Shown piece by piece: positions 35,318 through 51,046 of a stretch of 64,000 nt of DNA. Location: positions 651,501 through 715,500 of the forward strand of contig CALSFV010000030.1 in the NCBI GenBank assembly GCA_943737045.1. Direction: 5' to 3'. The first letter of the stretch is position 1; every line of letters starts with the position of its first letter. A program made the position numbers and the translations under genes. The DNA is from Parapristionchus giblindavisi. Lineage: Eukaryota; Nematoda; Chromadorea; Rhabditida; Diplogasteridae. The notes beneath the pieces were generated by a model. That model had not been told where the DNA came from. It was given only the letters and a program-made list of their open reading frames with translations, and did no database searches.

Positions 35318-38300
35318 TTGCTCTTTTACGTGGTATATGCTACGATAAGTTTCGATAAAACATTGACGTGTCACGAATTCTTTAATGCCAGAAATGCATT
35401 ATTCAATTTTGTTAATTCGGCTGGAGTGGCCGTTGTTCAACATGGGAACGTGCAAAATACTCAGAATTTTTTGCTCTTTCGTTTGGTATATAACACGCTG
35501 GGTTTCGCAGAAAATTTTTCATGTCAGGTATTGTTTTGGTCTTATCAGAGTGAAAGCTACTTTTGTACTTATTGCATTGTGGAATCAACACAAGATTACA
35601 GTTTGACATGAACTGAAGTGTAGATTATTCAGAATTTTTTGCTCTTTTACGTGGTATATGCTACGATAAGTTTCGATAAAACATTGACGTGTCACGAATT
35701 CTTTAATGCCAGAAATGCATTATTCAATTTTGTTAATTCGGCTGGAGTGGCCGTTGTTCAACATGGGAACGTGCAAAATACTCAGAATTTTTTGCTCTTT
35801 CGTTTGGTATATAACACGCTGGGTTTCGCAGAAAATTTTTCATGTCAGGTATTGTTTTGGTATTATCAGAGTGAAAGCTACTTTTGTACTTATTGCATTG
35901 TGGAATCAACACAAGATTACAGTTTGACATGAACTGAAGTGTAGATTATTCAGAATTTTTTGCTCTTTTACGTGGTATATGCTACGATAAGTTTCGATAA
36001 AACATTGACGTGTCACGAATTCTTTAATGCCAGAAATGCATTATTCAATTTTGTTAATTCGGCTGGAGTGGCCGTTGTTCAACATGGGAACGTGCAAAAT
36101 ACTCAGAATTTTTTGCTCTTTCGTTTGGTATATAACACGCTGGGTTTCGCAGAAAATTTTTCATGTCAGGTATTGTTTTGGTCTTATCAGAGTGAAAGCT
36201 ACTTTTGTACTTATTGCATTGTGGAATCAACACAAGATTACAGTTTGACATGAACTGAAGTGTAGATTATTCAGAATTTTTTGCTCTTTTACGTGGTATA
36301 TGCTACGATAAGTTTCGATAAAACATTGACGTGTCACGAATTCTTTAATGCCAGAAATGCATTATTCAATTTTGTTAATTCGGCTGGAGTGGCCGTTGTT
36401 CAACATGGGAACGTGCAAAATACTCAGAATTTTTTGCTCTTTCGTTTGGTATATATCACGCTGGGTTTCGCAGAAAATTTTTCATGTCAGGTATTGTTTT
36501 GGTCTTATCAGAGTGAAAGCTACTTTTGTACTTATTGCATTGTGGAATCAACACAAGATTACAGTTTGACATGAACTGAAGTGTAGATTATTCAGAATTT
36601 TTTGCTCTTTTACGTGGTATATGCTACGATAAGTTTCGATAAAACATTGACGTGTCACGAATTCTTTAATGCCAGAAATGCATTATTCAATTTTGTTAAT
36701 TCGGCTGGAGTGGCCGTTGTTCAACATGGGAACGTGCAAAATACTCAGAATTTTTTGCTCTTTCGTTTGGTATATAACACGCTGGGTTTCGCAGAAAATT
36801 TTTCATGTCAGGTATTGTTTTGGTCTTATCAGAGTGAAAGCTACTTTTGTACTTATTGCATTGTGGAATCAACACAAGATTACAGTTTGACATGAACTGA
36901 AGTGTAGATTATTCAGAATTTTTTGCTCTTTTACGTGGTATATGCTACGATAAGTTTCGATAAAACATTGACGTGTCACGAATTCTTTAATGCCAGAAAT
37001 GCATTATTCAATTTTGTTAATTCGGCTGGAGTGGCCGTTGTTCAACATGGGAACGTGCAAAATACTCAGAATTTTTTGCTCTTTCGTTTGGTATATATCA
37101 CGCTGGGTTTCGCAGAAAATTTTTCATGTCAGGTATTGTTTTGGTCTTATCAGAGTGAAAGCTACTTTTGTACTTATTGCATTGTGGAATCAACACAAGA
37201 TTACAGTTTGACATGAACTGAAGTGTAGATTATTCAGAATTTTTTGCTCTTTTACGTGGTATATGCTACGATAAGTTTCGATAAAACATTGACGTGTCAC
37301 GAATTCTTTAATGCCAGAAATGCATTATTCAATTTTGTTAATTCGGCTGGAGTGGCCGTTGTTCAACATGGGAACGTGCAAAATACTCAGAATTTTTTGC
37401 TCTTTCGTTTGGTATATAACACGCTGGGTTTCGCAGAAAATTTTTCATGTCAGGTATTGTTTTGGTCTTATCAGAGTGAAAGCTACTTTTGTACTTATTG
37501 CACTGTGGAATCAACACAAGATTACAGTTTGACATGAACTGAAGTGTAGATTATTCAGAATTTTTTGCTCTTTTACGTGGTATATGCTACGATAAGTTTC
37601 GATAAAACATTGACGTGTCACGAATTCTTTAATGCCAGAAATGCATTATTCAATTTTGTTAATTCGGCTGGAGTGGCCGTTGTTCAACATGGGAACGTGC
37701 AAAATACTCAGAATTTTTTGCTCTTTCGTTTGGTATATAACACGCTGGGTTTCGCAGAAAATTTTTCATGTCAGGTATTGTTTTGGTCTTATCAGAGTGA
37801 AAGCTACTTTTGTACTTATTGCATTGTGGAATCAACACAAGATTACAGTTTGACATGAACTGAAGTGTAGATTATTCAGAATTTTTTGCTCTTTTACGTG
37901 GTATATGCTACGATAAGTTTCGATAAAACATTGACGTGTCACGAATTCTTTAATGCCAGAAATGCATTATTCAATTTTGTTAATTCGGCTGGAGTGGCCG
38001 TTGTTCAACATGGGAACGTGCAAAATACTCAGAATTTTTTGCTCTTTCGTTTGGTATATAACACGCTGGGTTTCGCAGAAAATTTTTCATGTCAGGTATT
38101 GTTTTGGTCTTATCAGAGTGAAAGCTACTTTTGTACTTATTGCATTGTGGAATCAACACAAGATTACAGTTTGACATGAACTGAAGTGTAGATTATTCAG
38201 AATTTTTTGCTCTTTTACGTGGTATATGCTACGATAAGTTTCGATAAAACATTGACGTGTCACGAATTCTTTAATGCCAGAAATGCATTATTCAATTTTG

Positions 38301-39490
38301 TTAATTCGGCTGGAGTGGCCGTTGTTCAACATGGGAACGTGCAAAATACTCAGAATTTTTTGCTCTTTCGTTTGGTATATAACACGCTGGGTTTCGCAGA
38401 AAATTTTTCATGTCAGGTATTGTTTTGGTCTTATCAGAGTGAAAGCTACTTTTGTACTTATTGCATTGTGGAATCAACACAAGATTACAGTTTGACATGA
38501 ACTGAAGTGTAGATTATTCAGAATTTTTTGCTCTTTTACGTGGTATATGCTACGATAAGTTTCGATAAAACATTGACGTGTCACGAATTCTTTAATGCCA
38601 GAAATGCATTATTCAATTTTGTTAATTCGGCTGGAGTGGCCGTTGTTCAACATGGGAACGTGCAAAATACTCAGAATTTTTTGCTCTTTCGTTTGGTATA
38701 TATCACGCTGGGTTTCGCAGAAAATTTTTCATGTCAGGTATTGTTTTGGTCTTATCAGAGTGAAAGCTACTTTTGTACTTATTGCATTGTGGAATCAACA
38801 CAAGATTACAGTTTGACATGAACTGAAGTGTAGATTATTCAGAATTTTTTGCTCTTTTACGTGGTATATGCTACGATAAGTTTCGATAAAACATTGACGT
38901 GTCACGAATTCTTTAATGCCAGAAATGCATTATTCAATTTTGTTAATTCGGCTGGAGTGGCCGTTGTTCAACATGGGAACGTGCAAAATACTCAGAATTT
39001 TTTGCTCTTTCGTTTGGTATATAACACGCTGGGTTTCGCAGAAAATTTTTCATGTCAGGTATTGTTTTGGTCTTATCAGAGTGAAAGCTACTTTTGTACT
39101 TATTGCATTGTGGAATCAACACAAGATTACAGTTTGACATGAACTGAAGTGTAGATTATTCAGAATTTTTTGCTCTTTTACGTGGTATATGCTACGATAA
39201 GTTTCGATAAAACATTGACGTGTCACGAATTCTTTAATGCCAGAAATGCATTATTCAATTTTGTTAATTCGGCTGGAGTGGCCGTTGTTCAACATGGGAA
39301 CGTGCAAAATACTCAGAATTTTTTGCTCTTTCGTTTGGTATATAACACGCTGGGTTTCGCAGAAAATTTTTCATGTCAGGTATTGTTTTGGTCTTATCAG
39401 AGTGAAAGCTACTTTTGTACTTATTGCATTGTGGAATCAACACAAGATTACAGTTTGACATGAACTGAAGTGTAGATTATTCAGAAATTT

Positions 39491-42400
39491 TTGCTCTTTT
39501 ACGTGGTATATGCTACGATAAGTTTCGATAAAACATTGACGTGTCACGAATTCTTTAATGCCAGAAATGCATTATTCAATTTTGTTAATTCGGCTGGAGT
39601 GGCCGTTGTTCAACATGGGAACGTGCAAAATACTCAGAATTTTTTGCTCTTTCGTTTGGTATATATCACGCTGGGTTTCGCAGAAAATTTTTCATGTCAG
39701 GTATTGTTTTGGTCTTATCAGAGTGAAAGCTACTTTTGTACTTATTGCATTGTGGAATCAACACAAGATTACAGTTTGACATGAACTGAAGTGTAGATTA
39801 TTCAGAATTTTTTGCTCTTTTACGTGGTATATGCTACGATAAGTTTCGATAAAACATTGACGTGTCACGAATTCTTTAATGCCAGAAATGCATTATTCAA
39901 TTTTGTTAATTCGGCTGGAGTGGCCGTTGTTCAACATGGGAACGTGCAAAATATTCAGAATTTTTTGCTCTTTCGTTTGGTATATAACACGCTGGGTTTC
40001 GCAGAAAATTTTTCATGTCAGGTATTGTTTTGGTCTTATCAGAGTGAAAGCTACTTTTGTACTTATTGCATTGTGGAATCAACACAAGATTACAGTTTGA
40101 CATGAACTGAAGTGTAGATTGTTCAGAATTTTTTGCTCTTTTACGTGGTATATGCTACGATAAGTTTCGATAAAACATTGACGTGTCACGAATTCTTTAA
40201 TGCCAGAAATGCATTATTCAATTTTGTTAATTCGGCTGGAGTGGCCGTTGTTCAACATGGGAACGTGCAAAATACTCAGAATTTTTTGCTCTTTCGTTTG
40301 GTATATAACACGCTGGGTTTCGCAGAAAATTTTTCATGTCAGGTATTGTTTTGGTCTTATCAGAGTGAAAGCTACTTTTGTACTTATTGCATTGTGGAAT
40401 CAACACAAGATTACAGTTTGACATGAACTGAAGTGTAGATTATTCAGAATTTTTTGCTCTTTTACGTGGTATATGCTACGATAAGTTTCGATAAAACATT
40501 GACGTGTCACGAATTCTTTAATGCCAGAAATGCATTATTCAATTTTGTTAATTCGGCTGGAGTGGCCGTTGTTCAACATGGGAACGTGCAAAATACTCAG
40601 AATTTTTTGCTCTTTCGTTTGGTATATAACACGCTGGGTTTCGCAGAAAATTTTTCATGTCAGGTATTGTTTTGGTCTTATCAGAGTGAAAGCTACTTTT
40701 GTACTTATTGCACTGTGGAATCAACACAAGATTACAGTTTGACATGAACTGAAGTGTAGATTATTCAGAATTTTTTGCTCTTTTACGTGGTATATGCTAC
40801 GATAAGTTTCGATAAAACATTGACGTGTCACGAATTCTTTAATGCCAGAAATGCATTATTCAATTTTGTTAATTCGGCTGGAGTGGCCGTTGTTCAACAT
40901 GGGAACGTGCAAAATACTCAGAATTTTTTGCTCTTTCGTTTGGTATATATCACGCTGGGTTTCGCAGAAAATTTTTCATGTCAGGTATTGTTTTGGTCTT
41001 ATCAGAGTGAAAGCTACTTTTGTACTTATTGCATTGTGGAATCAACACAAGATTACAGTTTGACATGAACTGAAGTGTAGATTATTCAGAATTTTTTGCT
41101 CTTTTACGTGGTATATGCTACGATAAGTTTCGATAAAACATTGACGTGTCACGAATTCTTTAATGCCAGAAATGCATTATTCAATTTTGTTAATTCGGCT
41201 GGAGTGGCCGTTGTTCAACATGGGAACGTGCAAAATATTCAGAATTTTTTGCTCTTTCGTTTGGTATATAACACGCTGGGTTTCGCAGAAAATTTTTCAT
41301 GTCAGGTATTGTTTTGGTCTTATCAGAGTGAAAGCTACTTTTGTACTTATTGCATTGTGGAATCAACACAAGATTACAGTTTGACATGAACTGAAGTGTA
41401 GATTATTCAGAATTTTTTGCTCTTTTACGTGGTATATGCTACGATAAGTTTCGATAAAACATTGACGTGTCACGAATTCTTTAATGCCAGAAATGCATTA
41501 TTCAATTTTGTTAATTCGGCTGGAGTGGCCGTTGTTCAACATGGGAACGTGCAAAATACTCAGAATTTTTTGCTCTTTCGTTTGGTATATAACACGCTGG
41601 GTTTCGCAGAAAATTTTTCATGTCAGGTATTGTTTTGGTCTTATCAGAGTGAAAGCTACTTTTGTACTTATTGCATTGTGGAATCAACACAAGATTACAG
41701 TTTGACATGAACTGAAGTGTAGATTATTCAGAATTTTTTGCTCTTTTACGTGGTATATGCTACGATAAGTTTCGATAAAACATTGACGTGTCACGAATTC
41801 TTTAATGCCAGAAATGCATTATTCAATTTTGTTAATTCGGCTGGAGTGGCCGTTGTTCAACATGGGAACGTGCAAAATACTCAGAATTTTTTGCTCTTTC
41901 GTTTGGTATATAACACGCTGGGTTTCGCAGAAAATTTTTCATGTCAGGTATTGTTTTGGTCTTATCAGAGTGAAAGCTACTTTTGTACTTATTGCATTGT
42001 GGAATCAACACAAGATTACAGTTTGACATGAACTGAAGTGTAGATTATTCAGAATTTTTTGCTCTTTTACGTGGTATATGCTACGATAAGTTTCGATAAA
42101 ACATTGACGTGTCACGAATTCTTTAATGCCAGAAATGCATTATTCAATTTTGTTAATTCGGCTGGAGTGGCCGTTGTTCAACATGGGAACGTGCAAAATA
42201 CTCAGAATTTTTTGCTCTTTCGTTTGGTATATAACACGCTGGGTTTCGCAGAAAATTTTTCATGTCAGGTATTGTTTTGGTCTTATCAGAGTGAAAGCTA
42301 CTTTTGTACTTATTGCATTGTGGAATCAACACAAGATTACAGTTTGAGATGAACTGAAGTGTAGATTATTCAGAATTTTTTGCTCTTTTACGTGGTATAT

Positions 42401-44626
42401 GCTACGATAAGTTTCGATAAAACATTGACGTGTCACGAATTCTTTAATGCCAGAAATGCATTATTCAATTTTGTTAATTCGGCTGGAGTGGCCGTTGTTC
42501 AACATGGGAACGTGCAAAATACTCAGAATTTTTTGCTCTTTCGTTTGGTATATAACACGCTGGGTTTCGCAGAAAATTTTTCATGTCAGGTATTGTTTTG
42601 GTCTTATCAGAGTGAAAGCTACTTTTGTACTTATTGCACTGTGGAATCAACACAAGATTACAGTTTGACATGAACTGAAGTGTAGATTATTCAGAATTTT
42701 TTGCTCTTTTACGTGGTATATGCTACGATAAGTTTCGATAAAACATTGACGTGTCACGAATTCTTTAATGCCAGAAATGCATTATTCAATTTTGTTAATT
42801 CGGCTGGAGTGGCCGTTGTTCAACATGGGAACGTGCAAAATATTCAGAATTTTTTGCTCTTTCGTTTGGTATATAACACGCTGGGTTTCGCAGAAAATTT
42901 TTCATGTCAGGTATTGTTTTGGTCTTATCAGAGTGAAAGCTACTTTTGTACTTATTGCATTGTGGAATCAACACAAGATTACAGTTTGACATGAACTGAA
43001 GTGTAGATTATTCAGAATTTTTTGCTCTTTTACGTGGTATATGCTACGATAAGTTTCGATAAAACATTGACGTGTCACGAATTCTTTAATGCCAGAAATG
43101 CATTATTCAATTTTGTTAATTCGGCTGGAGTGGCCGTTGTTCAACATGGGAACGTGCAAAATACTCAGAATTTTTTGCTCTTTCGTTTGGTATATAACAC
43201 GCTGGGTTTCGCAGAAAATTTTTCATGTCAGGTATTGTTTTGGTCTTATCAGAGTGAAAGCTACTTTTGTACTTATTGCATTGTGGAATCAACACAAGAT
43301 TACTGTTTGACATGAACTGAAGTGTAGATTATTCAGAATTTTTTGCTCTTTCACGTGGTATATGCTACGATAAGTTTCGATAAAACATTGACGTGTCACG
43401 AATTCTTTAATGCCAGAAATGCATTATTCAATTTTGTTAATTCGGCTGGAGTGGCCGTTGTTCAACATGGGAACGTGCAAAATACTCAGAATTTTTTGCT
43501 CTTTCGTTTGGTATATAACACGCTGGGTTTCGCAGAAAATTTTTCATGTCAGGTATTGTTTTGGTCTTATCAGAGTGAAAGCTACTTTTGTACTTATTGC
43601 ATTGTGGAATCAACACAAGATTACAGTTTGACATGAACTGAAGTGTAGATTATTCAGAATTTTTTGCTCTTTTACGTGGTATATGCTACGATAAGTTTCG
43701 ATAAAACATTGACGTGTCACGAATTCTTTAATGCCAGAAATGCATTATTCAATTTTGTTAATTCGGCTGGAGTGGCCGTTGTTCAACATGGGAACGTGCA
43801 AAATACTCAGAATTTTTTGCTCTTTCGTTTGGTATATAACACGCTGGGTTTCGCAGAAAATTTTTCATGTCAGGTATTGTTTTGGTCTTATCAGAGTGAA
43901 AGCTACTTTTGTACTTATTGCATTGTGGAATCAACACAAGATTACAGTTTGACATGAACTGAAGTGTAGATTATTCAGAATTTTTTGCTCTTTTACGTGG
44001 TATATGCTACGATAAGTTTCGATAAAACATTGACGTGTCACGAATTCTTTAATGCCAGAAATGCATTATTCAATTTTGTTAATTCGGCTGGAGTGGCCGT
44101 TGTTCAACATGGGAACGTGCAAAATACTCAGAATTTTTTGCTCTTTCGTTTGGAATATAACACGCTGGGTTTCGCAGAAAATTTTTCATGTCAGGTATTG
44201 TTTTGGTCTTATCAGAGTGAAAGCTACTTTTGTACTTATTGCATTGTGGAATCAACACAAGATTACAGTTTGACATGAACTGAAGTGTAGATTATTCAGA
44301 ATTTTTTGCTCTTTTACGTGGTATATGCTACGATAAGTTTCGATAAAACATTGACGTGTCACGAATTCTTTAATGCCAGAAATGCATTATTCAATTTTGT
44401 TAATTCGGCTGGAGTGGCCGTTGTTCAACATGGGAACGTGCAAAATATTCAGAATTTTTTGCTCTTTCGTTTGGTATATAACACGCTGGGTTTCGCAGAA
44501 AATTTTTCATGTCAGGTATTGTTTTGGTCTTATCAGAGTGAAAGCTACTTTTGTACTTATTGCATTGTGGAATCAACACAAGATTACAGTTTGACATGAA
44601 CTGAAGTGTAGATTATTCAGAATTTT
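39491..44626 (+). repeat. Sub-block with TATATATCACG and AATATTCAG markers
   Basis: Units with TATATATCACG (39491, 40775) are each followed directly by a unit with AATATTCAG (39812, 41096). AATATTCAG also recurs at 42701 and 44306, giving spacings of 4, 5 and 5 units. The same two-unit pair reappears about 22 kb away at 62923/63244. This indicates local unequal exchange plus a longer-range duplication. Confidence 0.75.
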
Positions 44627-47600
44627 TTGCTCTTTTACGTGGTATATGCTACGATAAGTTTCGATAAAACATTGACGTGTCACGAATTCTTTAATGCCAG
44701 AAATGCATTATTCAATTTTGTTAATTCGGCTGGAGTGGCCGTTGTTCAACATGGGAACGTGCAAAATACTCAGAATTTTTTGCTCTTTCGTTTGGTATAT
44801 AACACGCTGGGTTTCGCAGAAAATTTTTCATGTCAGGTATTGTTTTGGTCTTATCAGAGTGAAAGCTACTTTTGTACTTATTGCATTGTGGAATCAACAC
44901 AAGATTACTGTTTGACATGAACTGAAGTGTAGATTATTCAGAATTTTTTGCTCTTTCACGTGGTATATGCTACGATAAGTTTCGATAAAACATTGACGTG
45001 TCACGAATTCTTTAATCCCAGAAATGCATTATTCAATTTTGTTAATTCGGCTGGAGTGGCCGTTGTTCAACATGGGAACGTGCAAAATACTCAGAATTTT
45101 TTGCTCTTTCGTTTGGTATATAACACGCTGGGTTTCGCAGAAAATTTTTCATGTCAGGTATTGTTTTGGTCTTATCAGAGTGAAAGCTACTTTTGTACTT
45201 ATTGCATTGTGGAATCAACACAAGATTACAGTTTGACATGAACTGAAGTGTAGATTATTCAGAATTTTTTGCTCTTTCACGTGGTATATGCTACGATAAG
45301 TTTCGATAAAACATTGACGTGTCACGAATTCTTTAATGCCAGAAATGCATTATTCAATTTTGTTAATTCGGCTGGAGTGGCCGTTGTTCAACATGGGAAC
45401 GTGCAAAATACTCAGAATTTTTTGCTCTTTCGTTTGGTATATAACACGCTGGGTTTCGCAGAAAATTTTTCATGTCAGGTATTGTTTTGGTCTTATCAGA
45501 GTGAAAGCTACTTTTGTACTTATTGCATTGTGGAATCAACACAAGATTACAGTTTGACATGAACTGAAGTGTAGATTATTCAGAATTTTTTGCTCTTTTA
45601 CGTGGTATATGCTACGATAAGTTTCGATAAAACATTGACGTGTCACGAATTCTTTAATGCCAGAAATGCATTATTCAATTTTGTTAATTCGGCTGGAGTG
45701 GCCGTTGTTCAACATGGGAACGTGCAAAATACTCAGAATTTTTTGCTCTTTCGTTTGGTATATAACACGCTGGGTTTCGCAGAAAATTTTTCATGTCAGG
45801 TATTGTTTTGGTCTTATCAGAGTGAAAGCTACTTTTGTACTTATTGCATTGTGGAATCAACACAAGATTACAGTTTGACATGAACTGAAGTGTAGATTAT
45901 TCAGAATTTTTTGCTCTTTCACGTGGTATATGCTACGATAAGTTTCGATAAAACATTGACGTGTCACGAATTCTTTAATGCCAGAAATGCATTATTCAAT
46001 TTTGTTAATTCGGCTGGAGTGGCCGTTGTTCAACATGGGAACGTGCAAAATACTCAGAATTTTTTGCTCTTTCGTTTGGTATATAACACGCTGGGTTTCG
46101 CAGAAAATTTTTCATGTCAGGTATTGTTTTGGTCTTATCAGAGTGAAAGCTACTTTTGTACTTATTGCATTGTGGAATCAACACAAGATTACAGTTTGAC
46201 ATGAACTGAAGTGTAGATTATTCAGAATTTTTTGCTCTTTTACGTGGTATATGCTACGATAAGTTTCGATAAAACATTGACGTGTCACGAATTCTTTAAT
46301 GCCAGAAATGCATTATTCAATTTTGTTAATTCGGCTGGAGTGGCCGTTGTTCAACATGGGAACGTGCAAAATACTCAGAATTTTTTGCTCTTTCGTTTGG
46401 TATATAACACGCTGGGTTTCGCAGAAAATTTTTCATGTCAGGTATTGTTTTGGTCTTATCAGAGTGAAAGCTACTTTTGTACTTATTGCATTGTGGAATC
46501 AACACAAGATTACAGTTTGACATGAACTGAAGTGTAGATTATTCAGAATTTTTTGCTCTTTTACGTGGTATATGCTACGATAAGTTTCGATAAAACATTG
46601 ACGTGTCACGAATTCTTTAATGCCAGAAATGCATTATTCAATTTTGTTAATTCGGCTGGAGTGGCCGTTGTTCAACATGGGAACGTGCAAAATACTCAGA
46701 ATTTTTTGCTCTTTCGTTTGGTATATAACACGCTGGGTTTCGCAGAAAATTTTTCATGTCAGGTATTGTTTTGGTCTTATCAGAGTGAAAGCTACTTTTG
46801 TACTTATTGCACTGTGGAATCAACACAAGATTACAGTTTGACATGAACTGAAGTGTAGATTATTCAGAATTTTTTGCTCTTTTACGTGGTATATGCTACG
46901 ATAAGTTTCGATAAAACATTGACGTGTCACGAATTCTTTAATGCCAGAAATGCATTATTCAATTTTGTTAATTCGGCTGGAGTGGCCGTTGTTCAACATG
47001 GGAACGTGCAAAATACTCAGAATTTTTTGCTCTTTCGTTTGGTATATAACACGCTGGGTTTCGCAGAAAATTTTTCATGTCAGGTATTGTTTTGGTCTTA
47101 TCAGAGTGAAAGCTACTTTTGTACTTATTGCATTGTGGAATCAACACAAGATTACAGTTTGACATGAACTGAAGTGTAGATTATTCAGAATTTTTTGCTC
47201 TTTCACGTGGTATATGCTACGATAAGTTTCGATAAAACATTGACGTGTCACGAATTCTTTAATGCCAGAAATGCATTATTCAATTTTGTTAATTCGGCTG
47301 GAGTGGCCGTTGTTCAACATGGGAACGTGCAAAATACTCAGAATTTTTTGCTCTTTCGTTTGGTATATAACACGCTGGGTTTCGCAGAAAATTTTTCATG
47401 TCAGGTATTGTTTTGGTCTTATCAGAGTGAAAGCTACTTTTGTACTTATTGCATTGTGGAATCAACACAAGATTACAGTTTGACATGAACTGAAGTGTAG
47501 ATTATTCAGAATTTTTTGCTCTTTTACGTGGTATATGCTACGATAAGTTTCGATAAAACATTGACGTGTCACGAATTCTTTAATGCCAGAAATGCATTAT

Positions 47601-49441
47601 TCAATTTTGTTAATTCGGCTGGAGTGGCCGTTGTTCAACATGGGAACGTGCAAAATACTCAGAATTTTTTGCTCTTTCGTTTGGTATATAACACGCTGGG
47701 TTTCGCAGAAAATTTTTCATGTCAGGTATTGTTTTGGTCTTATCAGAGTGAAAGCTACTTTTGTACTTATTGCATTGTGGAATCAACACAAGATTACTGT
47801 TTGACATGAACTGAAGTGTAGATTATTCAGAATTTTTTGCTCTTTCACGTGGTATATGCTACGATAAGTTTCGATAAAACATTGACGTGTCACGAATTCT
47901 TTAATGCCAGAAATGCATTATTCAATTTTGTTAATTCGGCTGGAGTGGCCGTTGTTCAACATGGGAACGTGCAAAATACTCAGAATTTTTTGCTCTTTCG
48001 TTTGGTATATAACACGCTGGGTTTCGCAGAAAATTTTTCATGTCAGGTATTGTTTTGGTCTTATCAGAGTGAAAGCTACTTTTGTACTTATTGCATTGTG
48101 GAATCAACACAAGATTACTGTTTGACATGAACTGAAGTGTAGATTATTCAGAATTTTTTGCTCTTTCACGTGGTATATGCTACGATAAGTTTCGATAAAA
48201 CATTGACGTGTCACGAATTCTTTAATGCCAGAAATGCATTATTCAATTTTGTTAATTCGGCTGGAGTGGCCGTTGTTCAACATGGGAACGTGCAAAATAC
48301 TCAGAATTTTTTGCTCTTTCGTTTGGTATATAACACGCTGGGTTTCGCAGAAAATTTTTCATGTCAGGTATTGTTTTGGTCTTATCAGAGTGAAAGCTAC
48401 TTTTGTACTTATTGCATTGTGGAATCAACACAAGATTACAGTTTGACATGAACTGAAGTGTAGATTATTCAGAATTTTTTGCTCTTTTACGTGGTATATG
48501 CTACGATAAGTTTCGATAAAACATTGACGTGTCACGAATTCTTTAATGCCAGAAATGCATTATTCAATTTTGTTAATTCGGCTGGAGTGGCCGTTGTTCA
48601 ACATGGGAACGTGCAAAATACTCAGAATTTTTTGCTCTTTCGTTTGGTATATAACACGCTGGGTTTCGCAGAAAATTTTTCATGTCAGGTATTGTTTTGG
48701 TCTTATCAGAGTGAAAGCTACTTTTGTACTTATTGCACTGTGGAATCAACACAAGATTACAGTTTGACATGAACTGAAGTGTAGATTATTCAGAATTTTT
48801 TGCTCTTTTACGTGGTATATGCTACGATAAGTTTCGATAAAACATTGACGTGTCACGAATTCTTTAATGCCAGAAATGCATTATTCAATTTTGTTAATTC
48901 GGCTGGAGTGGCCGTTGTTCAACATGGGAACGTGCAAAATACTCAGAATTTTTTGCTCTTTCGTTTGGTATATAACACGCTGGGTTTCGCAGAAAATTTT
49001 TCATGTCAGGTATTGTTTTGGTCTTATCAGAGTGAAAGCTACTTTTGTACTTATTGCATTGTGGAATCAACACAAGATTACAGTTTGACATGAACTGAAG
49101 TGTAGATTATTCAGAATTTTTTGCTCTTTCACGTGGTATATGCTACGATAAGTTTCGATAAAACATTGACGTGTCACGAATTCTTTAATGCCAGAAATGC
49201 ATTATTCAATTTTGTTAATTCGGCTGGAGTGGCCGTTGTTCAACATGGGAACGTGCAAAATACTCAGAATTTTTTGCTCTTTCGTTTGGTATATAACACG
49301 CTGGGTTTCGCAGAAAATTTTTCATGTCAGGTATTGTTTTGGTCTTATCAGAGTGAAAGCTACTTTTGTACTTATTGCATTGTGGAATCAACACAAGATT
49401 ACAGTTTGACATGAACTGAAGTGTAGATTATTCAGAATTTT

Positions 49442-51046
49442 TTGCTCTTTTACGTGGTATATGCTACGATAAGTTTCGATAAAACATTGACGTGTCACGA
49501 ATTCTTTAATGCCAGAAATGCATTATTCAATTTTGTTAATTCGGCTGGAGTGGCCGTTGTTCAACATGGGAGCGTGCAAAATACTCAGAATTTTTTGCTC
49601 TTTCGTTTGGTATATAACACGCTGGGTTTCGCAGAAAATTTTTCATGTCAGGTATTGTTTTGGTCTTATCAGAGTGAAAGCTACTTTTGTACTTATTGCA
49701 TTGTGGAATCAACACAAGATTACTGTTTGACATGAACTGAAGTGTAGATTATTCAGAATTTTTTGCTCTTTCACGTGGTATATGCTACGATAAGTTTCGA
49801 TAAAACATTGACGTGTAACGAATTCTTTAATGCCAGAAATGCATTATTCAATTTTGTTAATTCGGCTGGAGTGGCCGTTGTTCAACATGGGAACGTGCAA
49901 AATACTCAGAATTTTTTGCTCTTTCGTTTGGTATATAACACGCTGGGTTTCGCAGAAAATTTTTCATGTCAGGTATTGTTTTGGTCTTATCAGAGTGAAA
50001 GCTACTTTTGTACTTATTGCATTGTGGAATCAACACAAGATTACAGTTTGACATGAACTGAAGTGTAGATTATTCAGAATTTTTTGCTCTTTCACGTGGT
50101 ATATGCTACGATAAGTTTCGATAAAACATTGACGTGTCACGAATTCTTTAATGCCAGAAATGCATTATTCAATTTTGTTAATTCGGCTGGAGTGGCCGTT
50201 GTTCAACATGGGAACGTGCAAAATACTCAGAATTTTTTGCTCTTTCGTTTGGTATATAACACGCTGGGTTTCGCAGAAAATTTTTCATGTCAGGTATTGT
50301 TTTGGTCTTATCAGAGTGAAAGCTACTTTTGTACTTATTGCATTGTGGAATCAACACAAGATTACAGTTTGACATGAACTGAAGTGTAGATTATTCAGAA
50401 TTTTTTGCTCTTTTACGTGGTATATGCTACGATAAGTTTCGATAAAACATTGACGTGTCACGAATTCTTTAATGCCAGAAATGCATTATTCAATTTTGTT
50501 AATTCGGCTGGAGTGGCCGTTGTTCAACATGGGAGCGTGCAAAATACTCAGAATTTTTTGCTCTTTCGTTTGGTATATAACACGCTGGGTTTCGCAGAAA
50601 ATTTTTCATGTCAGGTATTGTTTTGGTCTTATCAGAGTGAAAGCTACTTTTGTACTTATTGCATTGTGGAATCAACACAAGATTACTGTTTGACATGAAC
50701 TGAAGTGTAGATTATTCAGAATTTTTTGCTCTTTCACGTGGTATATGCTACGATAAGTTTCGATAAAACATTGACGTGTAACGAATTCTTTAATGCCAGA
50801 AATGCATTATTCAATTTTGTTAATTCGGCTGGAGTGGCCGTTGTTCAACATGGGAACGTGCAAAATACTCAGAATTTTTTGCTCTTTCGTTTGGTATATA
50901 ACACGCTGGGTTTCGCAGAAAATTTTTCATGTCAGGTATTGTTTTGGTCTTATCAGAGTGAAAGCTACTTTTGTACTTATTGCATTGTGGAATCAACACA
51001 AGATTACTGTTTGACATGAACTGAAGTGTAGATTATTCAGAATTTT
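49442..51046 (+). repeat. Recent 963-bp (three-unit) duplication
   Basis: A unit with GGGAGCGTGC and TTACTGTTTG (49442), followed by a unit with GTGTAACGAATTC (49763), repeats exactly three units later (50405, 50726). GGGAGCGTGC is seen only here. GTGTAACG also appears at 54899 and 55861. Confidence 0.75.
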
